64,000 nt of DNA, from positions 1,253,297-1,317,296 of the forward strand of contig NZ_QENQ01000001.1 of the NCBI RefSeq assembly GCF_003096275.1, in the 5' to 3' direction. The DNA comes from Sphingomonas pokkalii. Its GTDB lineage: Bacteria > Pseudomonadota > Alphaproteobacteria > Sphingomonadales > Sphingomonadaceae. Shown piece after piece: positions 9,223 to 20,400 of this stretch. The notes under the pieces were generated by a model. It saw only the letters and a list, made by a program, of their open reading frames with translations. It had not been told where the DNA came from and did no database searches. Position numbers and translations under genes: made by a program. The stretch's first letter is position 1. Every line of letters starts with the position of its first letter.

Positions 9223-9646
9223 ATTACTATTCCTCCGGAATGAATAGTTTTGTTCATCGATTTCCATCCGAACCGGTATTACGCATTACGAGGGTAGGTG
9301 GCGTGCGATCAATTTCATCTTCAACGATGTCTTGGAATCTTTCTCAAAGAACACAGTTCTTAATGTCGGTCAAACTCTAAATATCGCCTATAGCATCATA
9401 TAATCGTTGGAAATGGATACAATAAAACGGCGTTGACACATTGCGATTCGCAACGGTATTCCTGTAATGATGATCTGGCAGAGGGGAATTGGTAGGCCAG
9501 ACTCAAAACAATTCAAAATGAACGGTGAATCCCGGTTTTAGGGCGGTATGGATGCGCCTTTCTGGGGGTTTCAAGTTCATTCGAAGGGTAATTGGTGGCT
9601 ATGTTCCGCCTGTTACTGTGTGCCGATTTGTGGGGGAATAGGCATC
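9223..9646. promoter_or_regulatory. Divergent control region between mbtH and the NRPS operon
   Basis: This 424-nt gap is richer in A and T than its surroundings and has no convincing gene; the in-frame ATG at 9548 upstream of the methyltransferase has no ribosome site. Two palindromes stand out: AAGAAC-ACA-GTTCTT at 9347-9361 and TTGCGA-T-TCGCAA at 9441-9453, the second inside a promoter-like element. The region probably drives mbtH leftward and the NRPS operon rightward under shared control. Confidence 0.6.
9433..9462 (+). promoter_or_regulatory. Candidate promoter with embedded operator for the NRPS operon
   Basis: TTGACA at 9433-9438 matches the -35 consensus exactly. An 18-nt spacer leads to TATTCC at 9457-9462, a weak -10. 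A perfect 13-nt palindrome (9441-9453) fills most of the spacer, where a bound repressor or MerR-like activator would act. The first gene of the operon starts about 185 nt downstream. Confidence 0.45.
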
Positions 9647-10447
9647 ATGATGGATAATATTGCCCGTTCAGGCATAAGGATGGTCGAGGGGTATTTCGGC
9701 TTTCTAAAGTTCATCGGCTACCAAGCGACGCTGGTGGATGAAGCGCTGAGCCAGCTGGCCGGCCACGGCGAAGTTCCGCCCATGCACCTGCGCATGCGGG
9801 TCCATGGGCGCCCCGATCTGGGCAGTTTCCTCGATGTCGGCAGCCGCTGTGCCCAGGATCTGCAGGCTGCACTGGCCACCCAGGGCAAACAGTTTGCCGA
9901 CTTTGGGCAGATCCTCGATTTCGGTTGCGGATCGGGACGGACTTTGCGGTGGGTCACCAAATTGGCCCCGCAATCTCAGCTTTACGGCACCGATATCGAC
10001 GGCGACGCCATCGCTTGGGTCCAGGGCCACTTGGACTATGTGTCGGCGTCCGTGAACGGCCAGAAGGCGCCCTTGCCCTATCCCGGCGACAGTTTCGACC
10101 TCATTTATTCCATCTCGGTCTTCACCCATATGGACGAGGAGCACCAGTTCTTCTGGCTGGAGGAGCTGCGCCGCGTGATGCGGCCCGGCGGGCTGCTGCT
10201 GGCCAGCCTGCATGGCCATGATCTGTGGAAGGCATTCCCGCCGGAAGCAGTGAAACAATTGCAGCAGGAAGGCGTGTTCGTTGCCAAGACCCGGCTATGG
10301 GACGGCGTGTTCCCCGAATGGTATCAGAACACCTACCATAGCGTGGAATATGTCACGTCTAACTTCGGCAAGTATTTCGACGTTGTAGATTACTTGCCGC
10401 TCGCGCTCGACGCCAATCACGACATCGCCATTCTCAGGAAACGCTGA
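9647..10447 (+). CDS. Class I SAM-dependent methyltransferase, first of a tandem pair
   Basis: A protein of about 266 aa from ATG 9647, which follows GGGGGA and is immediately followed by a second ATG. The Rossmann SAM-binding motif ILDFGCGSGRTLRW, an acidic GTDIDGDAI strand end, FDLIYSISVFTHM and RVMRPGGLLL mark a class I methyltransferase. It opens the NRPS operon. The next gene encodes a clear paralog with the same motif order. It may O- or N-methylate the peptide or a precursor; the target is unknown. Confidence 0.85.
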   Translation: MMDNIARSGIRMVEGYFGFLKFIGYQATLVDEALSQLAGHGEVPPMHLRMRVHGRPDLGSFLDVGSRCAQDLQAALATQGKQFADFGQILDFGCGSGRTLRWVTKLAPQSQLYGTDIDGDAIAWVQGHLDYVSASVNGQKAPLPYPGDSFDLIYSISVFTHMDEEHQFFWLEELRRVMRPGGLLLASLHGHDLWKAFPPEAVKQLQQEGVFVAKTRLWDGVFPEWYQNTYHSVEYVTSNFGKYFDVVDYLPLALDANHDIAILRKR

Positions 10448-10504
10448 ACGGCATGGCGCCAGCCCGGTCGTTCCGGGTGGGCTGCGTAGACGAAGGGGCC
10501 TCGC

Positions 10505-11377
10505 ATGTCTGGACACGCACTCCTCAACTCGGTCGACGGCCTGTACGGGCAATTCGTTCATGTTTCAGCCGCGTTGGCCAATTGCCTCGATCAGGCGGCG
10601 ATTTCGGCGCTCGGCTATGACGCGATAGCGCCTGCTTGGCTGCGCTATCGCGTCCAGGGGACTCCCGATCTGACAACCTATGTCGAGGCCGGACGCCTGA
10701 GTCGGGCCAGCATTGCGGCAAGTCTCAACCTGATTGGCCGACGCCTGGGAGAATTCCCGCGCATCCTGGATTTCGGGTGCGGTTGCGGGCGTACCCTGCG
10801 CTGGATGCGAGACCTCACCCGCGAGGCGACCGTCTGGGGCGTCGATATCGACGCCGAGGCGATCGACTGGTGCAGAGGCCATATCGGCCCGGCGCGCTTC
10901 GAGGTCACCAACCCGGTGCCGCCGCTGCCATTCCCGGACAACAGCTTTGATTTGATTTACGCGCTCTCTGTCTTCACGCATCTGGATTATCCGGGACAGA
11001 TCGCCTGGTTGACCGAGCTCCGGCGAGTGCTCGCGCCGGGCGGCATCGTGCTGCTGACTTTTCTGGGCTATACGCCCGAGAAATACGCTGCCCGGCCCCA
11101 TGGCGCGCCGCTGCGCTTGTTCAATGAGCGCATCATGGCCAGTGCGAGCCTCGACATCTGGAGCTTTCTTGAGCCCGCAGAGGTCGAGCAGCTCGATCGC
11201 GACGGTTTCGTGTTCCTTCCCTATCGAGATTCACCGCGCGATGCCCCCTATGGCGTCGCCTATCACCGCCCCGAACACGTGCACGACGCTTTCGGCAAGA
11301 TCCTGCCGTTGGTCAGCTACGTGCCAGATGGCTTCTGCGACTATCTCGACGCCGCGCTTTTCCAGAAGCCGGGCTGA
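10505..11377 (+). CDS. Class I SAM-dependent methyltransferase, second of a tandem pair
   Basis: A 290-aa protein with ILDFGCGCGRTLRWM, GVDIDAEAIDW, FDLIYALSVFTHLD and RVLAPGGIVLL, closely matching the preceding methyltransferase in motifs and spacing, so the pair arose by duplication. It begins 57 nt after its paralog and ends 70 nt before the NRPS start. Two separate trans-acting methyltransferases plus the methylation domain inside the NRPS imply a product methylated at several positions, or functional divergence of the copies. Confidence 0.85.
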   Translation: MSGHALLNSVDGLYGQFVHVSAALANCLDQAAISALGYDAIAPAWLRYRVQGTPDLTTYVEAGRLSRASIAASLNLIGRRLGEFPRILDFGCGCGRTLRWMRDLTREATVWGVDIDAEAIDWCRGHIGPARFEVTNPVPPLPFPDNSFDLIYALSVFTHLDYPGQIAWLTELRRVLAPGGIVLLTFLGYTPEKYAARPHGAPLRLFNERIMASASLDIWSFLEPAEVEQLDRDGFVFLPYRDSPRDAPYGVAYHRPEHVHDAFGKILPLVSYVPDGFCDYLDAALFQKPG

Positions 11378-11447
11378 ACCTGTCGCAGTCCTTCCAACGC
11401 AAGACAGCGAGCTTTCGCTTCTTCCAGTGCAAGGAGTTTTGGTCCAG

Positions 11448-14400
11448 ATGGATGCACCGCGCCTCTTTACCACGACGCATCTGACCAGCGCCCAGCGGGA
11501 TGTCTGGGTTGACCTGCACCTATCGGCCAAATCCTCGATCTATATTCTGGGCGGCTATCTCCAGATCGACGGCGCCATCACGTGCGCAATGCTGGGCGAT
11601 GCGATCGACCGGGCGCTGTACGAGTTCGACTCGCTGCGTCTGGTGTTCGAGACGGGGGCACAAGACGGCGCACCCCTGCAGCGGATTTGCCCGACGATAG
11701 AGTGGCAGTTGCCCGAGATTGATTTCAGCGCGCGACCGGATGGCGAGGCGGAGGCACTACGTTGGATCGATGAGCAGGTGGCGTTGCCGTTCGAAGATCT
11801 GTCGCGGCCGCTATTCGACTTCGCCCTGATCAAGGTCGGCCCAGAACGACATTACTGGTACATGAAGTACAGTCATCTCGTCTTCGATGGCTGGTCGATT
11901 CGCCCTTTCCTCAGTCGCGTCGCCGAGCATTATGCGGCGGCGTGCGCGGACACGGTCCTTGCGCCGGTCGAGCGTTCCTATCTTGCTTATGCCGAACACG
12001 AACAGGCCTATCTGCAATCGGAACGTCATGCGGTGGATGTCGCCTATTGGGCATCGGCCTATAAGGATCGGCCCGAGCCGCTGTTCACCGAAAGCAGCGA
12101 TCAATCCGCCGCTCCCGCGCGGTTGACATCCCGGCTGGCGCGGAGTGATTTCGATGCACTGTGCCGGCTTGCGAGCAGTTGGGGATTATCCATCTCCGAT
12201 CTTCTGATCGCATTGGTTGCCCTGGCGCTGGGCAAAGCGTTCGACCGGGATGCCCTGATGCTGGGCACCACCACGCATAACCGTCCCAAGGCGCGTTTTC
12301 GACAGACTACGGGCATGTTCACCTCGGTCGTCCCCTTGCGGATCGATCTTGCCCCCGACCACTCCGTCGAGAATGTCGCGGCGGCGATAAAGGCCCGATT
12401 GCGGCGATTATACCAGCATCAGCAATGTCCTTCGAGCAGCATCGCCAAGGCCATCAATGGCAATGGCGACACCTCGGCACCCTTCGAAGCGACCTTTTCC
12501 TACGAGCCCTTTGGTCAGCCGATCCGTTTCGGCGACGCCCAGACCGGTCTGGTGGTGCTATCGCAGGGGTTCAATCGCCACGCGCTGCATGTAGCCGTGC
12601 AGAATCATCAGGAAACCGGTCCGGTCCCTGTTCATTTCGATCACGACCCACATCTTGCGCCGCAAGTTGCGGCCATTGCCGGGATCTTCGCGCATCTGGT
12701 GCAGCAGCTGCTGTCGACGCCGGACCAGCGGCTTGATTGCTATGTTAGCGTACCCCCGGTGGACGCGGCGATGTTGGGCGGCTTCGCCCTTGGAGAAATC
12801 CGGGCCGCCTATGCGAACACCGACTTTCTGAGCCTCTTCGCCGCGCGCGTGGCCGCCGCGCCCCACGCTATCGCGATCACCAAGGATGGGCGCAGCTTCA
12901 GCTATGCCGAGCTCGATTGCGCGGCGGAGCATGTCGCCGCCCGTCTGCGCAGCCTTGCCTTGTCGGCGGGGGCCGCAATCGCGGTGGGGTTCGGGCGGTC
13001 CGCCGAGCAGGTGGCAGCGTTCCTCGGCATATTGAGAGCCGGTCTGTGCTATGTTCCGATCGATCCTGCGCTACCCCTCGCGCGACGCACCGACATGCTC
13101 GTTCGAGCGCGCGTGGCCGCGCTGCTAACACCGGATGACGGCCTGTTCCCTGAATATCTGCGGATCGACATCGATATCGCCACCAGTTTCCGCGGGCCAT
13201 GGCCGGATGGAAGCGTTGCCCGGGCCTTCCCGCACGACTTGCCAGCCTATGTCATCTTCACGTCGGGTAGCACCGGTGCGCCGGCAGCGGTGCTCGTCAG
13301 CCGTGCCGGGATCGGCAATCTGGCGCTTTCACAAGCCGATATGTTCGGGATCGGCGCGGGCAGCAAGATCTATACTTTCGCTTCCATCGGTTTCGACGCG
13401 TCGATCTCGGAATTCGTGATGACGCTCGCGGCGGGCGCCTGCCTGGATTTCGGCTGGGGTGAACAGCGGCTGATCGGTGCGGAGCTCTGGGAGTATCTTG
13501 GTGGCGCTGCCGTCACGCATGTCACGGTGCCGCCGTCGCTGCTGCGCGTGACGCCGCCGGATGCCGTTCCATCGGGCATCACCCTCATCGTCGCGGGAGA
13601 GCATTGCCCGCCGGAAGTGATCGCGCCGTTTCGCAACGTCACGATTTTCAACGCTTATGGTCCGACCGAGACCACCGTCTGTGCGACGATACACCGATAT
13701 GAGGCCGGGTCCGGCTATTTTCCGATCGGCCGCCCCTTGTACAATCTGCGTTGCCACATCCTGGATCGCGAGCTGCGCCCGGTGCCGATCGGGCTGGTTG
13801 GCGACCTTTATATCGGCGGTCCGGCGCTGGCGCTGGGGTATCTGCAGGATCCTGCGCGCACCGCCGAACGCTTCGTGCCCGATCCGTTCGGGACAGTATC
13901 GGGCGCGCGCCTTTATCATACGGGCGACCGGGCGCAGTGGCTGCCAGACGGTGCCATCGCTTTTCGGGGGCGCCAGGACCAGCAGGTCAAGATCAACGGC
14001 CACCGCATAGAGCCGGAAGAAATCGAAGCGGCGTTGCTGCGCCATCCCGAGGTGCAGGCCGCATGCGTGCTGGTGTCGCAGCGCGACGAAGCGAGCCCGA
14101 GCTTGACGGCCTACATCGTCCCGCGCACGCATGGGGCTGTGGCGGATGCCAAGCTCGCCTCGTGGCGGGATCTGTACGACGACATCTTCACGCCGAGCGC
14201 GGGCGTGCCGAGCGATTTCGACATTACCGGCTGGACCAGCAGCTATGACGACACGCCGCTGCCTGAGGAAGCGATGCGCGAGTGGCTGCACGAAACGGTG
14301 GAGGACGTGCTGCGTCATGCACCGCGGGCCATATTGGAGATAGGCTGCGGCGCAGGGTTGCTGATGGCGCGGCTGGCGCGCCACTGCGATAGCTTCATCG

Positions 14401-17400
14401 GTACCGATCTGTCGGCCGGCGTGCTGGCTCGCGCGCAGGCCTTGGCCGGCTCCGATCCGGCGATGGCCCATGTCCGGCTTTTGCATCGAGACGCGTCCGA
14501 TTTCACGGGCTTGGAGCCTGAATCGCAGGATCTGGTGCTGCTCAATTCGGTAACGCAGTATTTCCCCTCGCAGGCCTATCTCGAGCAAGTGATTGCGGGC
14601 GCCGTGCGACTCGTTCGGCCAGGGGGCGCGGTGTATGTGGGCGATGTTCGAAGCCTGCCATTGCGGGATGCCTTCTGCCTGGCCGTGGAAGCACATCGCG
14701 CGCGTGGAGATACCAGTGCCGCGCAACTGATTGCCCGCGCCGAGCAGCGCGCGGATGCGCTGCGCGAACTGCTGATCGATCCTGCCTTCTTTCAAACGCT
14801 ACCCGGCAGGGACGGGCGCATCCGTCGCGTCGGCATCCGGTTGAAGCAGTCGCGTTCGGACAATGAGCTGACCCAGTTCCGGTATCAGGTCGTCCTTGAA
14901 GTGGGCGATCATGCGGAGGTGCCCGAAGGAAGCATCGACTGGATCGCGGGTGCCAGACTGGCGTCGCTCGCAGACGTCGAGATGCATCTTGCCGGCCATA
15001 AAGGTGCCGCGCTGGGAGTGGACGGGTTGGGCAACGCCAGGCTCGCCGATATCTCGGCGTTGCGGACCTGGGCGGAAGCCCAGCCGCGCGCCAGGTTGGA
15101 TCAGCGCCCGGCCATGGCGCCGAATCCGTGTTTTGCACCCGCGGATCTGGCGCGGATCGCACGCCGGCACGGCCGGCAGCTGGCCTTGCGCCCAAGCCGG
15201 ACGGGCGGCGATTTCGCCTTCGACGCGATATTCTATCATGGGCCGACTCCACCCCTGTCCTTCGACACCGTTGGCGCTCTCCCGTCCGGCGCGGGTGTGT
15301 TCACCAATCGACCAAAACTACAGGATGCACTGGACGTTGTGCATGCGAGCCTGGTGCCGGCACTGCATCGCCATCTGCAGGCGTCGCTGCCAGCGTACAT
15401 GCTTCCGCGTGGTTATTCGGTAGTCGAGGCGCTTCCCCTCACGATCAACGGCAAGCTCGATAGGGCCGCCTTGCCCGAGGCGGCATCGAGTCCACCGCGG
15501 ATCGACGCGGGGGCGAGTTCGAAGGTGCAGGCACTCCAGCGGATATGGAGCGCCGTGCTGGGCGTGCCGGTGGGCCCTAACGATGCCTTTGCCGATCTTG
15601 GCGGCGATTCGATCCAATGCATCCAGATCGCCAACCGTGCCCGGGCTGAAGGGTGGAACCTGCGCGTTCGCCAGATCTTCGAACTGCAAACCATCGCCGA
15701 GATAGCGCCGATCCTCGATACCATCGGAGAAGATGCAGCGCATCCCATGCCTGAAGCGGAGGAGGGGGGCTTTTTCCCACTGACGCCGATCCAGCGGTGG
15801 TTCTTCGATCAGGGCTGGGCGAACCCGGGGCTGTTCGTGCAGCACCTCACCCTGCCGGTCACCGAAGCGCTGCGGCCGGCGGCATTGGTCCGCGCCTTCG
15901 CGCAGGTGCAATTGGTCCATGCCAGCCTGCGCCTTCGCTTCGTCAGGAATGCGCACGACTGGGAGCAGCAGGTCGTGCCGGAAGACGGGGCACAGCTGCC
16001 GTTCGCGGTGGTCGATTTCTCCCATCTGGCGGGTGCGGCGCTGGCGGAGGCGATCGCCGCAGATAGCCAGGCGCGCATTGCTGCCATCGATCCCTTTGCC
16101 GGGCCGATCTGGACGGCGGCCTATTACCGGACGGAGACGTCTGAGGACGATAGGCTGTTCTGGGGAATCCATCACCTCGCTGTCGACGGCGTCTCGTGGC
16201 GCATTCTGCTCGACGCGCTGGAAGATGCCTATCGACAGCCGACCGTCGACGCGGTGAAGCAATCCGGTAACAGCTTCGGGCAGTGGAGCAGGGCACTTGC
16301 CCGCCGCGCTGCCGCGTTCGTCGCGAGCCCGGCGTTGGAAAGCGAAATCGCGCGCGTCAGCGCATCAGCCGCGGCGAGGCCTGCGCTGCCGCAGGCGCCA
16401 TCGCTCGGGCCGGCTTCCGCCGTGCATGTGAGTAGCTGCGATGCGGCTCTTTCCAGCGCCGTCTTGCGCGCGCGCCCGGAAACCTGCGGCGGCCATGCGC
16501 GTGACGTGCTGGCGGCAGCGCTGGTCGCGACGCTCGGTGCGCAGGCAGATTGCCAAGACATTGCTTTGCTGATCGAGAGCCATGGCCGCGAGCCCGGATT
16601 GCCTGGGCTGGATATCGCCGCCACGGTGGGCTGGTTCACTACCCTGTTCCCCGTAATCGCCACGCTCGATCGGACACAGCGTCCCAGCGAACTGGTCGCC
16701 AGTGTCCGCGCGCGCATCGCGAGCGCGACGGCGACTAGTTTCGAATACAGCATAGCCCGCGGCCTCGTGACCGATCACCCGGTTGCAGACAAAGCCCGCG
16801 CGCTGCGCGATCCGGAGGTGACGTTCGGCTATCTCGGCAGTTTCGTAGCCCGATCGGACGGGGGGATCGGCGCCAGACTGGGCGAGGCCAGTTTCGGCCT
16901 CGCCACCGATCCGGCCAGTCCGGCGCTCAATGCGCTGGACGTGCAGGCCGTGCATTGGGACGGCAGGCTGGAGATCCGCTGGACCGCAGCGAAGAACCGA
17001 TATTCTCCGGAACAGATCGCCGATCTGGCCGCATCCTTTGAGCGGCACCTGCGTCGTCTTGCCCGGCCCGATATGGCGGAGGAGAAGGGGCAGGCGGAAC
17101 TCGACAGGGCAATGGTGGTCGCAACCTGCCCGGCGACGCCGTCACAGCAGGGCATCCTGCTGCATGCCGCGATCGAGGCGGCAAGCGGGCTCTATGTGGA
17201 GCAACTGCTGTTCGACATTACCGGCATATTGTCGGTGGAACGATTGAAGCGGGCGACGCAGCGGCTGATCGAGCGCCACGAAGCACTGCGCACGCGCTTT
17301 CGCACCGGGGACGATGGCAGTGTTCGCCAGGAGATCCTTGGAAAGGTCGCACTGCCCTGGCAATCGATCGATCTGCGTGGCCTGGAGGAAGCCGAGCGCG

Positions 17401-20400
17401 ACGCGCGGATCGCCGATATCGTGCGTGAGGATCGCCTGCGCGGGCTCCCACCCGAACACGGGCCCCTGTTCCGGCTGACGCTGTTGACAATCGGCGACGA
17501 CCATCACCGGCTGCTATGGACGCACAGCCACGCGCTGATCGATGGTTGGAGCATGGCCATTCTGGTCAGCGAATGGTTGGCCCTCTACCGTCACGAGGCG
17601 CCGTCGCTGGCGCCCCCTCAGCCGATGCGGCGTTATGCCGAATGGCTTGCGGCACAAGCCGACCAGGCTGGGGCACGTGCCTACTGGCGGAAGCTGCTGG
17701 CCGGATTCGAAAGCGCTACGGTTCTGCCGTTCCAGGCGGAACCGGCGGGAGCTGCCCAATCGTCTGCGTCGGAGGCCGAACTGCTGCTCGGTCGAGAACT
17801 CACCGCGCGACTGACGGATTTCGCCCGGCAGCACCGGACGACGCTCAGCACGTTGTTCAGCGTCGCCTGGGGCCTGTTGCTCAGCCGTTGCGCACAGACC
17901 AGCGATGTCGTTTTCGGCACAATCGATTCTGGTCGTTCGGCACCGGTGCCGGGTGCGGAGTCGATCGTCGGGCTGATGATCCGGGCGGTCCCGGTGCGGC
18001 TGCAGATCGATGAGAATGCCGGATTGGACGAGATTTTGCGGCAGCTGCAGGCGCAGCAATATGAACGCGAGGCGGCGACGCCGCTGAGCCTTGCCGAAAT
18101 CCAGGAATTGAGCGACCTGCCGCGGGGCGAGGCGCTGTTCGACAGCTTGCTCGTGTTCGAGAACTATCCTGTCGACGCAGACCTCGATGTTGGCGATCTC
18201 GCCATCTCTTTCCAGCATCTTTCGTTACGGACCAACTATCCCCTGACCCTTGCGGTGATCCCAGGGGAACGGATTGCGATGCGCCTGGCATTCAGGCCGG
18301 ATCGGCTGGCGATCGACCTGGCACCGGCGCTGTTGCACTGGTTCGAGAGTTTATTGGAGCAGATCGTTTCCCGGCCCGAGGCGGAGGCGCAGCACTGGAT
18401 GCTGCGCGAGCCGCAGAGCCTCGCCCCGCTGCCGCCCGCCCCTGCGGGCGACCTGATAGCCCTTTTCGAGAGGCAGGTTCTCAGGTGCGGCGATGCGCCG
18501 GCGATTGTCGAGCGCGACCGCACGTTCACCTATGCCGAACTCAATCAATGGGCCAATCGCGTGGCCGAGGCGCTGATCGTGCGCGGGATCGGTGCAGAGG
18601 ACGTGGTTGGCATTCACCTGCCCCGCGATCCCGCGATGGTGGCGGCAGTGTTGGGCGTGCTGAAGGCGGGAGCAGCCTATGTGCCGCTGGATGCGCGCTA
18701 TCCCGCGCAGCGCATCCAGGCGATCATCGCCAATGCGCGTCTGCAGACCCTGATTGGCGCGCCTGACCGGCTCGATCCGCCGGATGCCGATGCGGCGGTC
18801 ATCGACATTGACCGGCTAGGTGACGAGGATGCGGCCAATCCGGGGCGCCGCTTTTCCCCCGATCAACTTGCCTATGTTCTGCATACGTCTGGTTCGACCG
18901 GCCAGCCCAAGGGGGTGGCGTTGCCCATGCGCGGACCGATGGCGCTGATCGATTGGGCGGGACGCCAATTCTCCCGCAGCGAGATCGAGCGGGTGTTGTT
19001 CGCCACCTCGTTGAATTTCGACCTGTCCGTGTTCGAGATTTTTCTGCCGCTCTGTCATGGCGGTAGCCTTGTAGTTGCGGAAGACGTCCTGGAATTGCCG
19101 CGGCTGCAGGGCATCACTCTGGTGAACACCGTGCCTGCGGCCATGGCGGAGTTGATCCGCACCGCCCCGCTTCCCGCCAGTGTCCGGACCGTGAACCTGG
19201 CTGGTGAGCCGGTGCCGCAGTCGCTGGTAGATGCGATCGCCAGCCAGGGCACCGTTCGCCAGATCTACAATCTCTACGGACCGACGGAAACATCGACCTA
19301 TTCCACTTTCGCGCGGCTCGAACCGGGGGCAACGCTGGCGCCGCCGATCGGCGCGGCGCTCGACCATGAGCGCACGTACATTCTCGACCATAACTTGAAC
19401 CCCTTGCCCCGGGGGGTTGCAGGGCAGCTCTATATCGGCGGGGCCGGGCTGGCGCGGGGGTATCTGCATGATGGCTCGGCTACCGCCGCGAGTTTCGTGC
19501 CCGATCCCTATGCCGGCGTTCCCGGGGCGAGGATGTACCGCACGGGAGACCTTGCGCGCCAACGCAGGGATGGCCAGATCGATTTCCTCGGTCGCGCCGA
19601 CGATCAGGTGAAAATTCGGGGCTTCCGGATCGAACTGGGCGAGATTGAGGTGGCGCTGAACAAGCGCGCCGATATCGCCGAGGCGGTGGTGACGGTTCGG
19701 CGCGACGGCGAAAACGGTGCAGAACTGGTCGCGCATGTGGTGCCCTACGGGCACGCATTCGTTGGGATCGAAGCGCTCCGCCGCGCGCTGGAGGCCTGCC
19801 TGCCCGACTATATGGTGCCGCGCCGCTACAACCTGCTCGACCGCCTGCCGCGCAACGCAAGCGGCAAGATTGCGCGGCGCGTGCTTGCCGATGCGGTGGC
19901 GGCGGCCCCAACGGTGGCGGTGCAGCCGGCAGCCTATGCCGACGAAACCGAAGCGGCCATCGCCGCCATCTTTGCCGAACTGCTACGCCTGCCTGCGGTA
20001 TCTCCGCTGGATGACTTCTTTGATCTGGGTGGACATTCGCTGTTGGTGATGCGGCTGGCCAATCGGATCCGGACCCGCTTCGGCTTCGAGCTTTCGCTGG
20101 AGAAGCTGTTTGAAGCAGCGAGTCCGCGCGATCTTGCTCTCCTCATCAACAGCGCCGCGCGCACGGCGCGATTGATGGCGCTGCCGGCCTCTACCAGTCT
20201 CATCCCGCTGCGTGAAGGAAGCGATGGGCCGCCACTGTTCCTGCTATGCCCGGCATCTGGCAGTGCGGCGGGCTATCTCGATCTGGCCCGAGACATTGCG
20301 GGTGCCGGCCCGATCTGGGGCTTGCAGGCGCCGGGCCTCTTTCCTGGCGAGCGGCCGCTGGCCAGCGTTCGCGATCTTGCAAGTCATCTGGTTGGACTTG

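Noticed and set aside
9360..9380. TTGACC on the minus strand as -35 of the mbtH promoter
   Set aside because: No matching -10 element lies at a workable distance.
11100..11447. N-terminal extension of the NRPS reading frame
   Set aside because: These 116 codons overlap the second methyltransferase in another frame; the first C-domain motif starts only after ATG 11448.
13329..14795. 488-codon minus-strand frame inside the NRPS gene
   Set aside because: It lies opposite conserved adenylation and methylation domains and has no recognisable motif, so it is a GC shadow.
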